The notes beneath the pieces were generated by a model that did no database searches, was not told where the DNA came from, and saw nothing but the letters and a program-made list of their open reading frames with translations. Shown here one piece after another: positions 44,021 through 54,464 of a stretch of DNA of 64,000 nucleotides; the first letter of the stretch is position 1; each line of letters starts with the position of its first letter. The translations under genes were made by a program, and so were the position numbers. Origin of the DNA: JASHUC01 sp963849095. Its GTDB lineage: Bacteria; Pseudomonadota; Gammaproteobacteria; Steroidobacterales; Steroidobacteraceae. Location: assembly GCA_963849095.1 (NCBI GenBank), contig CAWKGA010000010.1, positions 1 to 64,000 of the forward strand. Direction: 5' to 3'.

Positions 44021-44420
44021 GCGAACGCTCGTGCCTTACACCGTGCGCGAGGAGGCCAATCGCCGCCTCATCCTCGAGGTCTACGAGCAGGTCCTCGGTC
44101 CACTCGATGCCTCCCGCGTCGATGAGCTCTTCGCGGCGGGCTACATCCAGCACAGCCCGCTAGCGGCTTCCGGCGCGGCCGGACTCAAGGCGTTCCTCGA
44201 GTGGGCGCGCGAGCATTCCCCGCACGCCGAGCATCATGTCAAGCGAGTCTTCGTCGACGGCGACTATGTCATTGCGCATGTTCACGTCATCATCCATCCC
44301 GGCGATCGCGGCAACGCCGTCATCGATATCTTCCGTATCGAGAACGGCAAAGTGGCCGAGCACTGGGATGCGGCGCAGGAGATACCCGCCGAGATCCCAC
44401 ATGCGAACGGGGTGTTCTGA
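43989..44420 (+). CDS. SnoaL-like (NTF2-fold) protein
   Basis: About 143 residues from ATG (a GTG at 44031, after the previous stop, is the alternative). VREEANRRLILEVYEQVLGP, LFAAGYIQHSPLAASGAAGL, VKRVFVDGDYVIAHVHVIIH and NAVIDIFRIENGKVAEHWDA form the SnoaL/'nuclear transport factor 2' polyketide-cyclase fold, with the HWD end typical of the group. Substrate unknown. Confidence 0.85.
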   Translation: MSAHAETVGPERTLVPYTVREEANRRLILEVYEQVLGPLDASRVDELFAAGYIQHSPLAASGAAGLKAFLEWAREHSPHAEHHVKRVFVDGDYVIAHVHVIIHPGDRGNAVIDIFRIENGKVAEHWDAAQEIPAEIPHANGVF

Positions 44421-44423
44421 CGC

Positions 44424-45593
44424 TCAGGCCGCCTGCGCCGTCGATGTCGGTTGATGCCCCAGGCCGACCGGGCGCAAGCGCAGGCCTGCTCGCCAGGCGA
44501 CGAACAGCATGGCACCGAGCGTTACCACGAGCACGAACGCCTCCTGGCTCGTCGTGAGCGGCGTCGCGTCGTTGACGATCAGGCCGCGGCTCAGCACGCA
44601 GAACGGAATGTGCGTGGTGAACACCGCGAGGGAGGCCCGGCCGAGCATGGCGAGCAGGCCGAGTACTCTCAGGCGCAACAGTGCGAGGTACGGCAGAACC
44701 GCATGGTTCACCACGTACGCGAGCGCGGCAAAGTTCAGGATTCTGAGCAGCCCGAGATGCCACTTATCGACCCAGGCGGAGGAGGGGTCGAGCCCGAGGC
44801 CGCCGTGATAGCGCCAGAAGAGGAACCCGGCGGCCGCGGCGGCCGCGGCGACGAGAGCCGGAAGTCGGGCGCGAAGGTGAGCGCGCGCCGCAGGCGCACG
44901 GCGCACGTGGCGAGCGCCGAGCCAGATCCCCGCGATCCACACGAGCTGCCACCCGAACCAGTCGAACGCGCCGAAGGCCTCGAGGGGCAGCGGCAGGCCG
45001 ACCACCGCCGACACCTTGTTGTAGAGCAAGCGCCGGCCGTCGAGCTGAGCGAAGAGCCAGAGCAACGCCGAGACCGTGAGGATCGGCCACCAACCGCGCT
45101 TCACCGCGGCCTGCAGCAGGAGCGGCGTGAGTGCGAGGAAGACGATGTACATCGGCAGGATGTCGAGCAGCGGCGGCTGGTAGAGAAGCAGCGGGCCCGC
45201 GAGGCTTGCCCACACGGGAGAGGCGAAGTAAACCGCCAAGTGGTTCCGCAGCTGGGGACGGCCCGAGATGACGGCGATCGCGGCGACGATGGTGAGGAGA
45301 AACAGCAGCAGGCCAATGTGTGCGACGTAGAGCTTGCCCGCGCGCTTCCAGAGCTTGTCGCGGACGTAGTCCCCACCACGCTCGAGGAGCTTGCGCGAGT
45401 AGGTCGAGCCGACGAGATAGGCGGAGATGAAGACGAAGCCTTCTGCGGCGGAGACGAATCCGAAAGGCTGGTTGCTGTACACGCTCAGCCGTGTCGGCAG
45501 ATGCGTGAGAGCCATGAGCACCAGAAGCGCTCCTCGCACGATATCCAGCTCGACTCGGCGGCCCGGCGCCGGAAACGCCTTTTCAACACTCAT
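44424..45593 (-). CDS. OpgC-type membrane acyltransferase
   Basis: 389 residues from MSVEKAFPAPGRRVELDIVR. About ten membrane helices. The DIVRGALLVLMALTHLPTRL start and GFVSAAEGFVFISAYLVGST segment are typical of the OpgC protein family (DUF/acyltransferase 3 related), which adds succinyl groups to periplasmic glucans in the type member. There is no opgGH in the window, so the actual substrate is open. Confidence 0.85.
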   Translation of the reverse strand: MSVEKAFPAPGRRVELDIVRGALLVLMALTHLPTRLSVYSNQPFGFVSAAEGFVFISAYLVGSTYSRKLLERGGDYVRDKLWKRAGKLYVAHIGLLLFLLTIVAAIAVISGRPQLRNHLAVYFASPVWASLAGPLLLYQPPLLDILPMYIVFLALTPLLLQAAVKRGWWPILTVSALLWLFAQLDGRRLLYNKVSAVVGLPLPLEAFGAFDWFGWQLVWIAGIWLGARHVRRAPAARAHLRARLPALVAAAAAAAGFLFWRYHGGLGLDPSSAWVDKWHLGLLRILNFAALAYVVNHAVLPYLALLRLRVLGLLAMLGRASLAVFTTHIPFCVLSRGLIVNDATPLTTSQEAFVLVVTLGAMLFVAWRAGLRLRPVGLGHQPTSTAQAA

Positions 45594-45853
45594 GCGGGAT
45601 CGAAACGCGGGGAGGTTGAGACGGTTGACTCCTCGAAAGCACTCTAGCACGGCGCAGTGCGGGTCACATGAGTGCCCGCGGCTCATTGCATCGGGGCAGG
45701 CACGGGATGCATAGTTCGTCACAGTTCGTGGCGCGCCGTTTCGGTCTCCGTCCTCCGCGTCTTCGCGTACCGCACCGATCCGCGAACTCTCCGGAATCCG
45801 GATGACCAAGGCCGAGCTCAGGCTAGAATGCGTGCAATCGGCAGGGGGCTCCA

Positions 45854-46675
45854 ATGAACGCACAGCTGGCGTCGATCGGTCAGCTCAAGAGCAGGGCTCT
45901 CGAGCTCGCCATCCAGTTCGGACCCAAGTTGTTCGTGGCGATCGTGATCCTGGTGGCGGGCGGCGTGGTGAGCCGCTGGGTGAGCCGCTGGCTCGCAGGC
46001 CGCCTGAGCCGGATGGACCTCGAGCCGCCGGTGCGCGGACTGCTCGCGCACGCGGCCGCGGTGCTCACGTTCTGCCTGTTCGCGGTCATCGCCCTGCAGA
46101 ACCTCGGAGTGGAGCTGCTACCGCTCATCGCCGGCTTGAGCGTCGTCGGCGCCGGTCTCGCCCTCGCGACGCAAGGAGTGCTCAGCAACTTGGTGGCCGG
46201 ACTGTCCATCCTCTTCTCGAAGCCCTTCAGAGTCGGGGAATACATCTCGATCGTTGGCGAGGAAGGCAAGGTCGATCGCATCACGCTGTTCAGCACGACA
46301 CTCGCCCACTTCGACCGCTCGCACGTGGTGATACCCAACCGCAAGGTCGTCGGCGAGATCCTCCACAACTTCGGTGCCATCCGACAACTCGACCTCTCGG
46401 TCGGCGTTTCCTACGACACGGATCTCGGCGGAGCATTGACTCTGATCGGTGAGATCCTCGCGGCCAACACGCGCGTGCTGCGGGACCCCGCGCCCGTCGT
46501 TCAAACGGCCGTGCTGGGCGACTGGGCGGTCAAGATCGCCGTGCGGCCCTGGGTGCATGTGCAGGATTACGTGGCGGCCTCGGGCGAGATCAACCGCGAA
46601 ATTCTGGAGTCGTTCCGCCGCCGCGATATCGTCATGCCGCCGCCGCGGCGCGAAGTGCGCCTCGTCGGCCAGTAG
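45854..46675 (+). CDS. Small-conductance mechanosensitive channel, MscS family
   Basis: 273 residues. Three membrane helices, the third being the pore-lining segment LIAGLSVVGAGLALATQGVL, then SNLVAGLSILFSKPFRVGEY (conserved hinge and beta domain) and HVVIPNRKVVGEILHNFGAI. The C-terminal domain ends PPPRREVRLVGQ. It releases solutes on osmotic downshock. Size is close to E. coli MscS. Confidence 0.94.
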   Translation: MNAQLASIGQLKSRALELAIQFGPKLFVAIVILVAGGVVSRWVSRWLAGRLSRMDLEPPVRGLLAHAAAVLTFCLFAVIALQNLGVELLPLIAGLSVVGAGLALATQGVLSNLVAGLSILFSKPFRVGEYISIVGEEGKVDRITLFSTTLAHFDRSHVVIPNRKVVGEILHNFGAIRQLDLSVGVSYDTDLGGALTLIGEILAANTRVLRDPAPVVQTAVLGDWAVKIAVRPWVHVQDYVAASGEINREILESFRRRDIVMPPPRREVRLVGQ

Positions 46676-46685
46676 GCGCGCCCGA

Positions 46686-48137
46686 TCAGCCGCGGTTTCC
46701 CTGCACGTCTCGGGAGAGCCGGCGCAATCCAATGTAGGCACCCGTCGTGCAGAGCAGAGTCACGCCGGCCATCAGCGCCAGCATGAGCACATCCCAGGCC
46801 GGACGCGCTCTCACGGCCGCCGCGAAGTCCATGCGATGCAGCGCATCGTGCAGCCAGCGATAGCCTCTGCCGTTGCGGTCGATCTTTGCGAGCAGCGCGC
46901 CGGAGGCCGGATCGAGGTAGTAGCGCGTCTCTTGCGCGTCCTTCGCTATGACGCGGTAGACCGGCAAGCGCACGGTGTCTTCGTGATGGCTGAAATAGTA
47001 GGCGTCTCCGCGGTCGAGCAGCTGCGGGCCGGCGAACGCGGTGCCGCGACCGAGCGCTCGCGCTTCCGCCGCGATGTCCGAGAGGCTGATCGGCGCATCG
47101 AGCGCCCGCGCATCGAGCCGCCGGCTCGCGCCGTCGCTGTCGGTCGCGACGAGGAAGAGCTGCCCGAGCAGCGGGGCGGAATCGACCGACACGATGCCGG
47201 TCGTCGGCGCGGCGGCCGCGAGCGCCCGCAGCGATTCCTTCACCTGCCGTCCGGAGGGAAGGAAGCCGGCGAGTACCCGGCGCTCGGGCTGCGCGCTCGC
47301 GGTCTCGAGCAGGCCCCAGGGATTCATGGACAGCAGGCCGCTTGCCACCCAGGTCAATGCAAATAGACCGAAGAGCAGACCGGGCACGTGATGCCAGAGC
47401 ATGACGCCTCGCTGGCCCGACCATCGGCCCGCAGGCCGTCTCAGGAACTGGAGCACGCCGATGTAGATCCCGAGCGCCGCGAGAAGGGATCCGGCGAGCG
47501 AGGTATAGATGACGATCCGGCTCCAGAGCGAGACATCGCGCCGCAGCTCGGCGAAGTACAACCAGTGCGGCACGGCGCCGAGCCAGTTCCAGAACCGCTC
47601 CTGCGCCGTCGTAACCTGTACGACTCTTCCGGTCGCGCTCGAGACGTAGAGCTCCGTCTGCTTGGCGTCATCGATCCGGAAGCGAAACAGAGGACGATCG
47701 GAGTCGAATTCGCCCGAAACTGTCCACTCATCGTAATCGATGGTGCCCTCGAGCTGCGGCGGATCCCAATGCCCGCCCGCCTGGGCGTAGTCGGCCGCAA
47801 CGCTGGCGGCCTGCGCGGACGAGATGCTCCGAATCACCTTACCTTGCACCAGATCGATGAGCCGCGATTCGCCGAACGGGAGTCCGAGGCGCAACACCGG
47901 GACACCCGCGAGCATCTCCACCTGAAATCGGGGAACGCGCTCCGCATCGCTGAGCGCGTCGTCCCCGACGATGCAGCAGCCGCTCCAATCGATCGGCTCC
48001 AGGGCGCGGAGGCGCGCGGGTCCTGACAGCTCAGGGTAAGTGACGTACATCATCACCACCCCCGACAGGCACCACATCAGCATCAACACGCCGAGCGCGA
48101 CGCCGAGATATCGATGAGCGAGGAGAAGCGAGCGCAT
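46686..48137 (-). CDS. PepSY-domain membrane protein
   Basis: 483 residues. N-terminal helix (RYLGVALGVLMLMWCLSGVV), periplasmic PepSY domains, a middle membrane pair (IVIYTSLAGSLLAALGIYIG; HHVPGLLFGLFALTWVASGL) and a C-terminal helix. Conserved His and Trp residues (MLWHHVPGLLFG) fit the PepSY_TM ferric-reductase-like group often encoded next to TonB siderophore receptors, as here. Inferred role: reduction of chelated iron or another metal during uptake. Confidence 0.85.
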   Translation of the reverse strand: MRSLLLAHRYLGVALGVLMLMWCLSGVVMMYVTYPELSGPARLRALEPIDWSGCCIVGDDALSDAERVPRFQVEMLAGVPVLRLGLPFGESRLIDLVQGKVIRSISSAQAASVAADYAQAGGHWDPPQLEGTIDYDEWTVSGEFDSDRPLFRFRIDDAKQTELYVSSATGRVVQVTTAQERFWNWLGAVPHWLYFAELRRDVSLWSRIVIYTSLAGSLLAALGIYIGVLQFLRRPAGRWSGQRGVMLWHHVPGLLFGLFALTWVASGLLSMNPWGLLETASAQPERRVLAGFLPSGRQVKESLRALAAAAPTTGIVSVDSAPLLGQLFLVATDSDGASRRLDARALDAPISLSDIAAEARALGRGTAFAGPQLLDRGDAYYFSHHEDTVRLPVYRVIAKDAQETRYYLDPASGALLAKIDRNGRGYRWLHDALHRMDFAAAVRARPAWDVLMLALMAGVTLLCTTGAYIGLRRLSRDVQGNRG

Positions 48138-48182
48138 GGCGTGATCCGGCGGCGCCTGCCGCGCTGCGCGCGCGAGGGCGCG

Positions 48183-50291
48183 CTAGTCGAACGCGTAAGT
48201 GTAGTTCACCTGGAACGTCCGCGGCAGCGCGAGGTTGTGGACGACATAGGCCGCGCCGGTGTCGTCGTTGATTCCGGTGCCGATCGACGAGTAATACACG
48301 CGGTTGAACACGTTATTCACGTGCAGATCGATGCGCTGACGGTGCCCGTGATCCAGGAAAATGCGGCCGTTCAAGTCTACATCCATGTAGTTGCCGTACC
48401 CGAAGCGGCCGTCGCCGGGTCCGAACGGCTCATCGTCCAGGTCACCGACGCGGTCGATCGTGAAGCCCGCGCCGTACCACACACCGGCTGGGTGGTAGTC
48501 GAGGCCCAGCTTCACCTGATCCACGGGGACCTGGTCGAACTGCAGGTCCGAGCCGCTCTGGCGGCTATGGTTGTAGATTGCGTCGAAAGTTGCGGAAAGC
48601 GCTTCGGTGATGCGTCCCTCGACCGTCGCTTCCTCTCCGATCACGTGCACGTCGCCGGGGACGTTTCCGAACACCTCCTGGTCGGTCGCGGCGTCGAAGC
48701 TCTGATAGTCGATGAGATTCTTGATCACCCGGTAGAAGCCGATGGCCTCCCATTTCAGGGCCGAGTCTCCGACGGCGACGTTTCCGCCGACGGAAACGTT
48801 CGCATTGGTGCTCGTCTCCGGCTTCAGATTCGGATCGCCGCGCTCGTCGTCCGGGTCGTTGGCGAAGAGCTCCTCGTCCGTCGGCAGCCGAAAGGCTGTT
48901 CCGAAGGTCGTCCGCACGTACAGGGACTGGGTGATATCGTATTGTCCGCTACCGTTCCACACGACGTCCGACTGTCCGACGCTCGGAACGTTGTAGCGGA
49001 ACCCGGCCGCGAGATGGGTGTCGGGGATCAGGTCCGGCGTCGTGCGGATCTCGCCGAAGAATGCGTTGACGTGCTCGGTCTCCTGCTGGATCACGAGGAC
49101 GGCGTCGCGGCCGGTGTAGCCCTGGAAGTCGTAGCCCGCCAGGTACTCGAAGCCGCGGTTCAAGTCGAACTGAGTGAGCAGGTTGACGCCGTAGTCCTTG
49201 AATCCCCAGAAGTCGTCACTGTTGGCCACCGTGATCTCGCCGGGGGTCCCCGGCGTATACACGTACGGCGTACTGCCGTTGTCGTACTCGGTGTAATACG
49301 AGTACCACCAGTGATAGTAGTCCTTGACGTAGAGCTTGAACGTTTCGCTCGGGTCGAAATCGAGCCGGCTGCTCGCCAGGGTCTCGTCGCGCTCGTTGTA
49401 GGCGAGGGCGGTGAGCATCGGTTCAGCAAAGCCGAGCGTCGCGTTCGTGTGCTGCAGGAGGGCGCTCACGGCAAGATCGTCGGCGAAATTGTAGCCGTAC
49501 TTGAGCCCGAGCGTCGTCACGTCGTAGGGCCGATGCCTGTCGGTGCCGCTCGGCTGGAAGTCCGCGGTGGGAAAGGGCTGGATGCCCGAAGATTCGTCGT
49601 GCGTCGCGTAGAGCACGAAGTCGTTGTGATCGAGCTCGTCGCTGAAATAGCCATCCAAGTGCTTGCCGTCGTTGCTGTCGAGCCCCGTGCTCCAGGCGCC
49701 GTCGGGATGGTTGGTGAAGGGCTTGGTGACGATGTTGACGGCGCCTGCCATGGCCTGCGTGCCGTAGAACAGCGCCTGGCCCCCGTCGAGCACTTCGATG
49801 TGGTCGATCATGCTGGCCGGGATGGTATCGAGAGGAGTAGTTCCCGCGTACAGTCGATTGTTGATGCGGATCCCGTCCACCAGCCACAGCACATCCTCGG
49901 TCCTCGAGCCCTGCAGGGAGACTTGCACGTAGTCGAAAGGACCGTTGTTCGAGGTGATGTACAGACCGGGCGTCAGGTTCTCGAGCGCGCTCGCAACGTC
50001 GATGTAGCCGCCGTTCTGAATCTGCGTCGAGGTGACCGTGGTGACGCGCGTCCCGTACTGGGAGAGCTGCTGCGGCAGGTCATCCTCGAGGCTCTGGCCG
50101 GTCACGAGGACCTCCTGGAGCTGCGGCTCCGCCGGCGAGGCCCCCGCAGGGGAGGTAGAGGACGGAGCTGGAGCGGATGTCGCCGGGGACGATGTGGAAG
50201 ACGGCGTTTGCGGCGCTGTTTGGGCACCGACAGGCCCCGCGGATGCCGCGACCAGCGCGCATGCGAGCCCAACACGGATGGTCGTTCTCAT
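48183..50291 (-). CDS. TonB-dependent receptor
   Basis: 702 residues from MRTTIRVGLACALVAASAGP (signal peptide). After a Ser/Pro-rich linker the TonB box/plug begins LQEVLVTGQSLEDDLPQQLS; plug domain ENLTPGLYITSNNGPFDYVQ, GAVNIVTKPF. The barrel ends LALPRTFQVNYTYAFD with the usual C-terminal aromatic region. It imports a chelate, probably a ferric siderophore. The downstream PepSY gene is in the same orientation, 45 bases away. Confidence 0.93.
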   Translation of the reverse strand: MRTTIRVGLACALVAASAGPVGAQTAPQTPSSTSSPATSAPAPSSTSPAGASPAEPQLQEVLVTGQSLEDDLPQQLSQYGTRVTTVTSTQIQNGGYIDVASALENLTPGLYITSNNGPFDYVQVSLQGSRTEDVLWLVDGIRINNRLYAGTTPLDTIPASMIDHIEVLDGGQALFYGTQAMAGAVNIVTKPFTNHPDGAWSTGLDSNDGKHLDGYFSDELDHNDFVLYATHDESSGIQPFPTADFQPSGTDRHRPYDVTTLGLKYGYNFADDLAVSALLQHTNATLGFAEPMLTALAYNERDETLASSRLDFDPSETFKLYVKDYYHWWYSYYTEYDNGSTPYVYTPGTPGEITVANSDDFWGFKDYGVNLLTQFDLNRGFEYLAGYDFQGYTGRDAVLVIQQETEHVNAFFGEIRTTPDLIPDTHLAAGFRYNVPSVGQSDVVWNGSGQYDITQSLYVRTTFGTAFRLPTDEELFANDPDDERGDPNLKPETSTNANVSVGGNVAVGDSALKWEAIGFYRVIKNLIDYQSFDAATDQEVFGNVPGDVHVIGEEATVEGRITEALSATFDAIYNHSRQSGSDLQFDQVPVDQVKLGLDYHPAGVWYGAGFTIDRVGDLDDEPFGPGDGRFGYGNYMDVDLNGRIFLDHGHRQRIDLHVNNVFNRVYYSSIGTGINDDTGAAYVVHNLALPRTFQVNYTYAFD

Positions 50292-50430
50292 GTTCCCCCC
50301 CTTGTTTGGCACACGTGCTCGCAGGTCACGCTATGCCACACAGAGTAATTCGCGCGCGGGCTGGCGATCCCTCACTCCGCGGGAACGATCTGGGGCAGGG
50401 CAGCGATTTGGATCGGGCGGCGGTTGCCGC

Positions 50431-52465
50431 TCAGAACCGGTAGCTCACGCCGGCCACGGCATACACTCCTGGGTTCTTGTAGCCCAGTATCTCCACGATG
50501 TCCTGATCGAGGGCGTTCTGGACCCGTGCGTACAGATCGAAACGGTCTGTCACGTGGAAACGCCCATAGAGATCGAGACGGGCGTAGCCCGGCGCCCAGA
50601 ACGTCACCTGCCCAACGCAGACGATGCGAGGTCATGTATAGATTGGTGCCGACGTCGAATCGGGCGATGTGGTAGTTGAGGCCGAGATTGCCCATGTTGC
50701 GCGCATTCTCGATCGCGAGGTTCCATGCGCCGATGTCGTTCGTGACCTGAGCGTCGGTGTAGGTGTAATTGCCGGTCAGTGTCAGGCTCGAGGTGATCTT
50801 GTAGTTGGCCTCGAATTCGAGGCCCTGCGACCGTTCCGCCTCGGCATTTTCATACCGACCGTAGTCACCGGGTACGAGGGGATTGTAGATGTCGTAGTCG
50901 TAATAGATGACGTTATCGACGTAGGAGTGCCAGACGGTGGCGGTCTCGCTGAATTGATCGTCGAGCTGCTGCGCGCGGATGCCGCCTTCGATCGTGGAAC
51001 CGTTCTCGGGGGTAACGCCCTTGTTCCCGTAGGTCGGGTTGTACAGCTGATCGAGCGTCGGCTGTGTGAAGCTCGTTCCGTAGTTTGCGTAGAGCGAAAT
51101 GCCCTTCACGATGTCGTAGGTCGTACCGATGCTGTATGTAGCCTTGTTTCTCCACTCCGTGTAGCTGTCGAGCCTCGCACCCACCTCCGTGTGCAGGGTA
51201 TTGGCGAGCCAGCCGACCGCGGCGTCGCCGTACACAGACTTCGTGCTCTGACTCTCGCTCGAGCTGCCGTAGGTGCCCCCAAGATTGTAGTCCTGTCCGA
51301 GATACGTCGCGCCCAAGACGGCCGAGATGTCGTCGGTCCGGTAGCGAAGATTGTAATCGGCCTCCTTGTTGTCATTGACCGTCTTGTAGTTGTAGGCAGT
51401 CTGGTAGACGGGGACTGCTTGTCCGGCATCGTAGACGTTGTACGTATTGGGATCGGTCCAGCCGTTGTACGGCGCGGTGTAGGAGCCAATCAGTCCGCCG
51501 TTGGCCGTATCGCCATTGACGATCGAGAAGTCCTGGGTCGCAACCCCGATCGTCAGCTTCTGCGAGAGTGACTGGGAAAGTTGCTGCTCCGCCCAAGTGC
51601 TCACGATCCCCGCCTTCGTCTGATCGACATCGCTCGGGTCGGGGATCTGCCGGGAGAAATAGTTGGACTCGGTGGCTCCAGGGATTGATTCGATGACATC
51701 TGCATTCTGGAACTTGTTGTCGGTTCCAAAGAAGCTCAGACCGAACTCGAGACTGCCCGTCTTGTAGGTCGTCCGGCCGACGAGGGTGGCATTCTTGACG
51801 TACTCGTATTGCACCATGCCTGCGCTGTCGCTGTATGAGCCGTTCAGCGAGTAGCTCCACGTGCCATCGCCGAGGGGCAGCGCGTTCTGCGTTCCCACCC
51901 GCGCCTTTTTCCAATCGACCGATCCTCCTTCGATGGAAACGTCCGTCTCCGGATGATCGCCCTCGAGGGTGGTCAGGTCGATCACCCCGGAGGTGGAGTT
52001 TGCGCCGTACAGCGTTGCGCGGGGGCCGCGCAAGGCCTCGATCCGCTGCACCATCGATGGGTCGAGCTGCCCCAGTAGAAAGCCGATGTTGCCGGAGCTA
52101 CCCTCGTTGAGGGTAATCCCATCGAACACATAGAGCGTACTGTCCGAGAAGCCGCGCAGGCGCGGGTAGACGTACTCGCCGGGAACGTCGCCTTGCTCGA
52201 ACTGGATGCCCGGCTCCTGCCGCAGCACATCGGTCATGTCTACCTGAGCCTGATCGAGAATCAGCGTCTGGGTGATGACCGTAGCCGGCTGCGTCATCTC
52301 TCCCAGGGTCAAGCCCATTTTCGACGCGGTCACCGTCACCTCATCGAGCCCCGGGGCGGCTGCCTCGGAAGCGGCATCGGCCTCCGCGCGCCGAGCCGCG
52401 GCGCTCCAGAGCCCGAGCATCGCCGCCACGAGTGGCAGAATCGTGGATCGCGCGCGTGACGCCAT
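50431..52465 (-). CDS. BtuB/FepA-type TonB-dependent receptor (frameshifted)
   Basis: About 677 residues after correction. It starts MASRARSTILPLVAAMLGLW (signal peptide), then LDEVTVTASKMGLTLGEMTQ (TonB box), plug (RQEPGIQFEQGDVPGEYVYP, YGANSTSGVIDLTTLEGDHP) and barrel. Near 50610 the frame slips; in the neighbouring frame the barrel finishes VTFWAPGYARLDLYGRFHVT ... GVYAVAGVSYRF with stop at 50431, the proper last strand. One extra base explains it. It is divergent from an ABC importer gene set. No cobalamin riboswitch is visible. Confidence 0.88.
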
Positions 52466-52566
52466 TATCTTGATCGACCAGCCTCCGAGTGAATTCGCCG
52501 CACGATGCGTATAGCATCGCGCCCGCAGCCCGCAGCCTGCGGCCCGAGCAAGGATCCGACATCGAG

Positions 52567-53478
52567 ATGTACGGAGTATTATCCGTGAACGCGAGCAGGA
52601 TGTGCGCCCCTCTGGCGCTGTCCGTCTGCCTCGGCGTACCGTGCATCGCCGGGCCGCAGCCGCCATCGCCGCGTACCTCCCCCGTTCCGCAGCGCGTGAT
52701 GTCTCTCAGCCTGTGCACGGATGCACTGGTACTCGGTCTGCTGCCGCCCGAGCGGATCACTTCGGTCACCTACCTCGCGCATCACTCGAGCGATCCGTCG
52801 CTCGCCGCGCACGCCGCGCGGGTCGGCACCAATCATGGCGACGCGGAGGAAGTGCTGGCCGAGGCTCCCGATCTCGTGCTTGCCGGAACCTACTCGACGC
52901 CAGCGGTGCGCGATCTGCTCCGGCGGCTTGGTGCGCCGCTCCTCGTCGTGCCGCCGGCGAACGACTTTGAGGAGATCCGCCGCACGGTACGCAGGGTTGC
53001 GCAGGCCGTCGGGGCGGAGCCGCGCGCCGAGGCCTGGCTCGCGCGCATGGATGCCACGCTGACAGCGCTCGCTCGTGCTCGGCCGCCGCATCGGATCAGG
53101 GTGGCGGCCTGGAGCGGCGATGGGTTCGTTCCCGGGAGGGGCTCGTTGTTCGACGCCGTGCTGACCGCGGCCGGAGGGGTCGACATTGCGGCGCCAGCGG
53201 GCGGTAGACGGGGATTCCTCGACATCGAGGAGCTGCTCGCGGCGCATCCGGACGTGCTCGCTTACGCCGCGGAACAGGCGGCGCCGGCACTGAAGACCGA
53301 TACGGCGGAACATCCTCTGCTGCTGTGGCTCTACCGGCACCGGCGCGTCACGTACCCGGAGTTGTTCGTCGACGATTGCGGTCTACCGGAGTCTGCCGAC
53401 GCGGCGAGAGCGCTGCGGAGCGAGCTGTGGGTCATCGAGCGGCCCGGCGGCGCGCGAGATTCCGGCGGGGCGCCATGA
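52567..53478 (+). CDS. ABC importer substrate-binding protein, BtuF/FecB class
   Basis: 303 residues. Signal peptide, then RVMSLSLCTDALVLGLLPPE, RITSVTYLAHHSSDPSLAAH, EVLAEAPDLVLAGTYSTPAV, and the long rigid helix VRRVAQAVGAEPRAEAWLAR typical of cluster A-II vitamin B12/siderophore-binding proteins. Coupled to the permease gene by ATGA. Ligand: chelated iron, haem or cobalamin; the sequence does not decide. Confidence 0.88.
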   Translation: MYGVLSVNASRMCAPLALSVCLGVPCIAGPQPPSPRTSPVPQRVMSLSLCTDALVLGLLPPERITSVTYLAHHSSDPSLAAHAARVGTNHGDAEEVLAEAPDLVLAGTYSTPAVRDLLRRLGAPLLVVPPANDFEEIRRTVRRVAQAVGAEPRAEAWLARMDATLTALARARPPHRIRVAAWSGDGFVPGRGSLFDAVLTAAGGVDIAAPAGGRRGFLDIEELLAAHPDVLAYAAEQAAPALKTDTAEHPLLLWLYRHRRVTYPELFVDDCGLPESADAARALRSELWVIERPGGARDSGGAP

Positions 53479-54464
53479 TTCGCAGCGGCCTCCTCAGCGG
53501 GCTGATTCTGGCGCTCATTGTCCTCATCTCGATCGCGTCGCTCCTCGCCGGCACGGTGTGGATCTCGCCGGCTGCAGTGTGGCACGGCCTCTGGTCGCCG
53601 GGTCCGCACCTCGCGACGCAGATCGTGGCCGATCTGAGACTGCCTCGAGCGGCGCTCGCTCTTCTCGTGGGGGCGGTGCTCGGGCTGTCCGGTGCGGTGC
53701 TGCAGGGCGTCACGCGCAACCCGCTCGCGGAGCCCGGACTGCTTGGCGTCTCGGCCGGCGCGGCGCTCGGCGCCGTCATCGCCATCTATTTCGGACTCGC
53801 CGACGCCTTCGCCGCTGCCGCGCCGCTCGCCGGCCTCGCCGGTGCGCTGGCGGCGAGCCTGCTCACGTTCGCCCTCGGGCGGGGCGGCGGCACCATCACG
53901 TTGATTCTCGCGGGCGCCGCGGTGTCGGGACTCGCCGCGGCCGGCATCTCCTTGGCGCTCAATCTCGCCCCGAATCCGTTTGCGGCCAACGAGATCATGA
54001 CCTGGCTCATGGGCTCGCTCGCCGATCGCAGCTGGCTGCAGGTGGGTCTGATCCTGCCCTTCCTCCTTGCGGGCGCGGTCATGCTTGCCCTCACGGCGCG
54101 CTCGATCGACGCACTGTCCTTGGGCGAAGCCCAGGCCCAGAGCCTCGGCATCAATCTGAGGCGCTTGTATCTGCTCACCATATTCGGTACCGCGCTTGCG
54201 GTCGGCGCATCCACCGCCGTGACGGGCGCGATCGGATTCATCGGACTGGTGGCGCCTCATCTCGTCCGCCCGCTCGTCGGCCATCAGCCGAGCCGCGTGA
54301 TGCTGCCGGCAGCGCTCCTCGGGGCGCTGCTCCTGCTGTGCGCAAACGTCGCGACGCGGCTCATCCGCATCGAGCCGGAGCTGCAGGTCGGGGTCTTCAC
54401 GAGCTTGATCGGAACGCCGTTTTTCTTCTGGCTCGTCGTGCGGCTGCGCAAGGCCGCGCCATGA
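53475..54464 (+). CDS. ABC importer permease, FecCD/BtuC family
   Basis: 329 residues. About nine to ten membrane helices. Signatures VADLRLPRAALALLVGAVLG, SGAVLQGVTRNPLAEPGLLG, GAIGFIGLVAPHLVRPLVGH are those of FecCD permeases. It transports the ligand delivered by the preceding binding protein. Stop overlaps the ATPase start. Confidence 0.95.
   Translation: MIRSGLLSGLILALIVLISIASLLAGTVWISPAAVWHGLWSPGPHLATQIVADLRLPRAALALLVGAVLGLSGAVLQGVTRNPLAEPGLLGVSAGAALGAVIAIYFGLADAFAAAAPLAGLAGALAASLLTFALGRGGGTITLILAGAAVSGLAAAGISLALNLAPNPFAANEIMTWLMGSLADRSWLQVGLILPFLLAGAVMLALTARSIDALSLGEAQAQSLGINLRRLYLLTIFGTALAVGASTAVTGAIGFIGLVAPHLVRPLVGHQPSRVMLPAALLGALLLLCANVATRLIRIEPELQVGVFTSLIGTPFFFWLVVRLRKAAP

Noticed and set aside
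52466..52566. Cobalamin riboswitch between the divergent TonB receptor and BtuF-like genes
   Set aside because: The 100-base gap is too short and no B12-box-like sequence is visible, so a vitamin B12 assignment cannot be supported.
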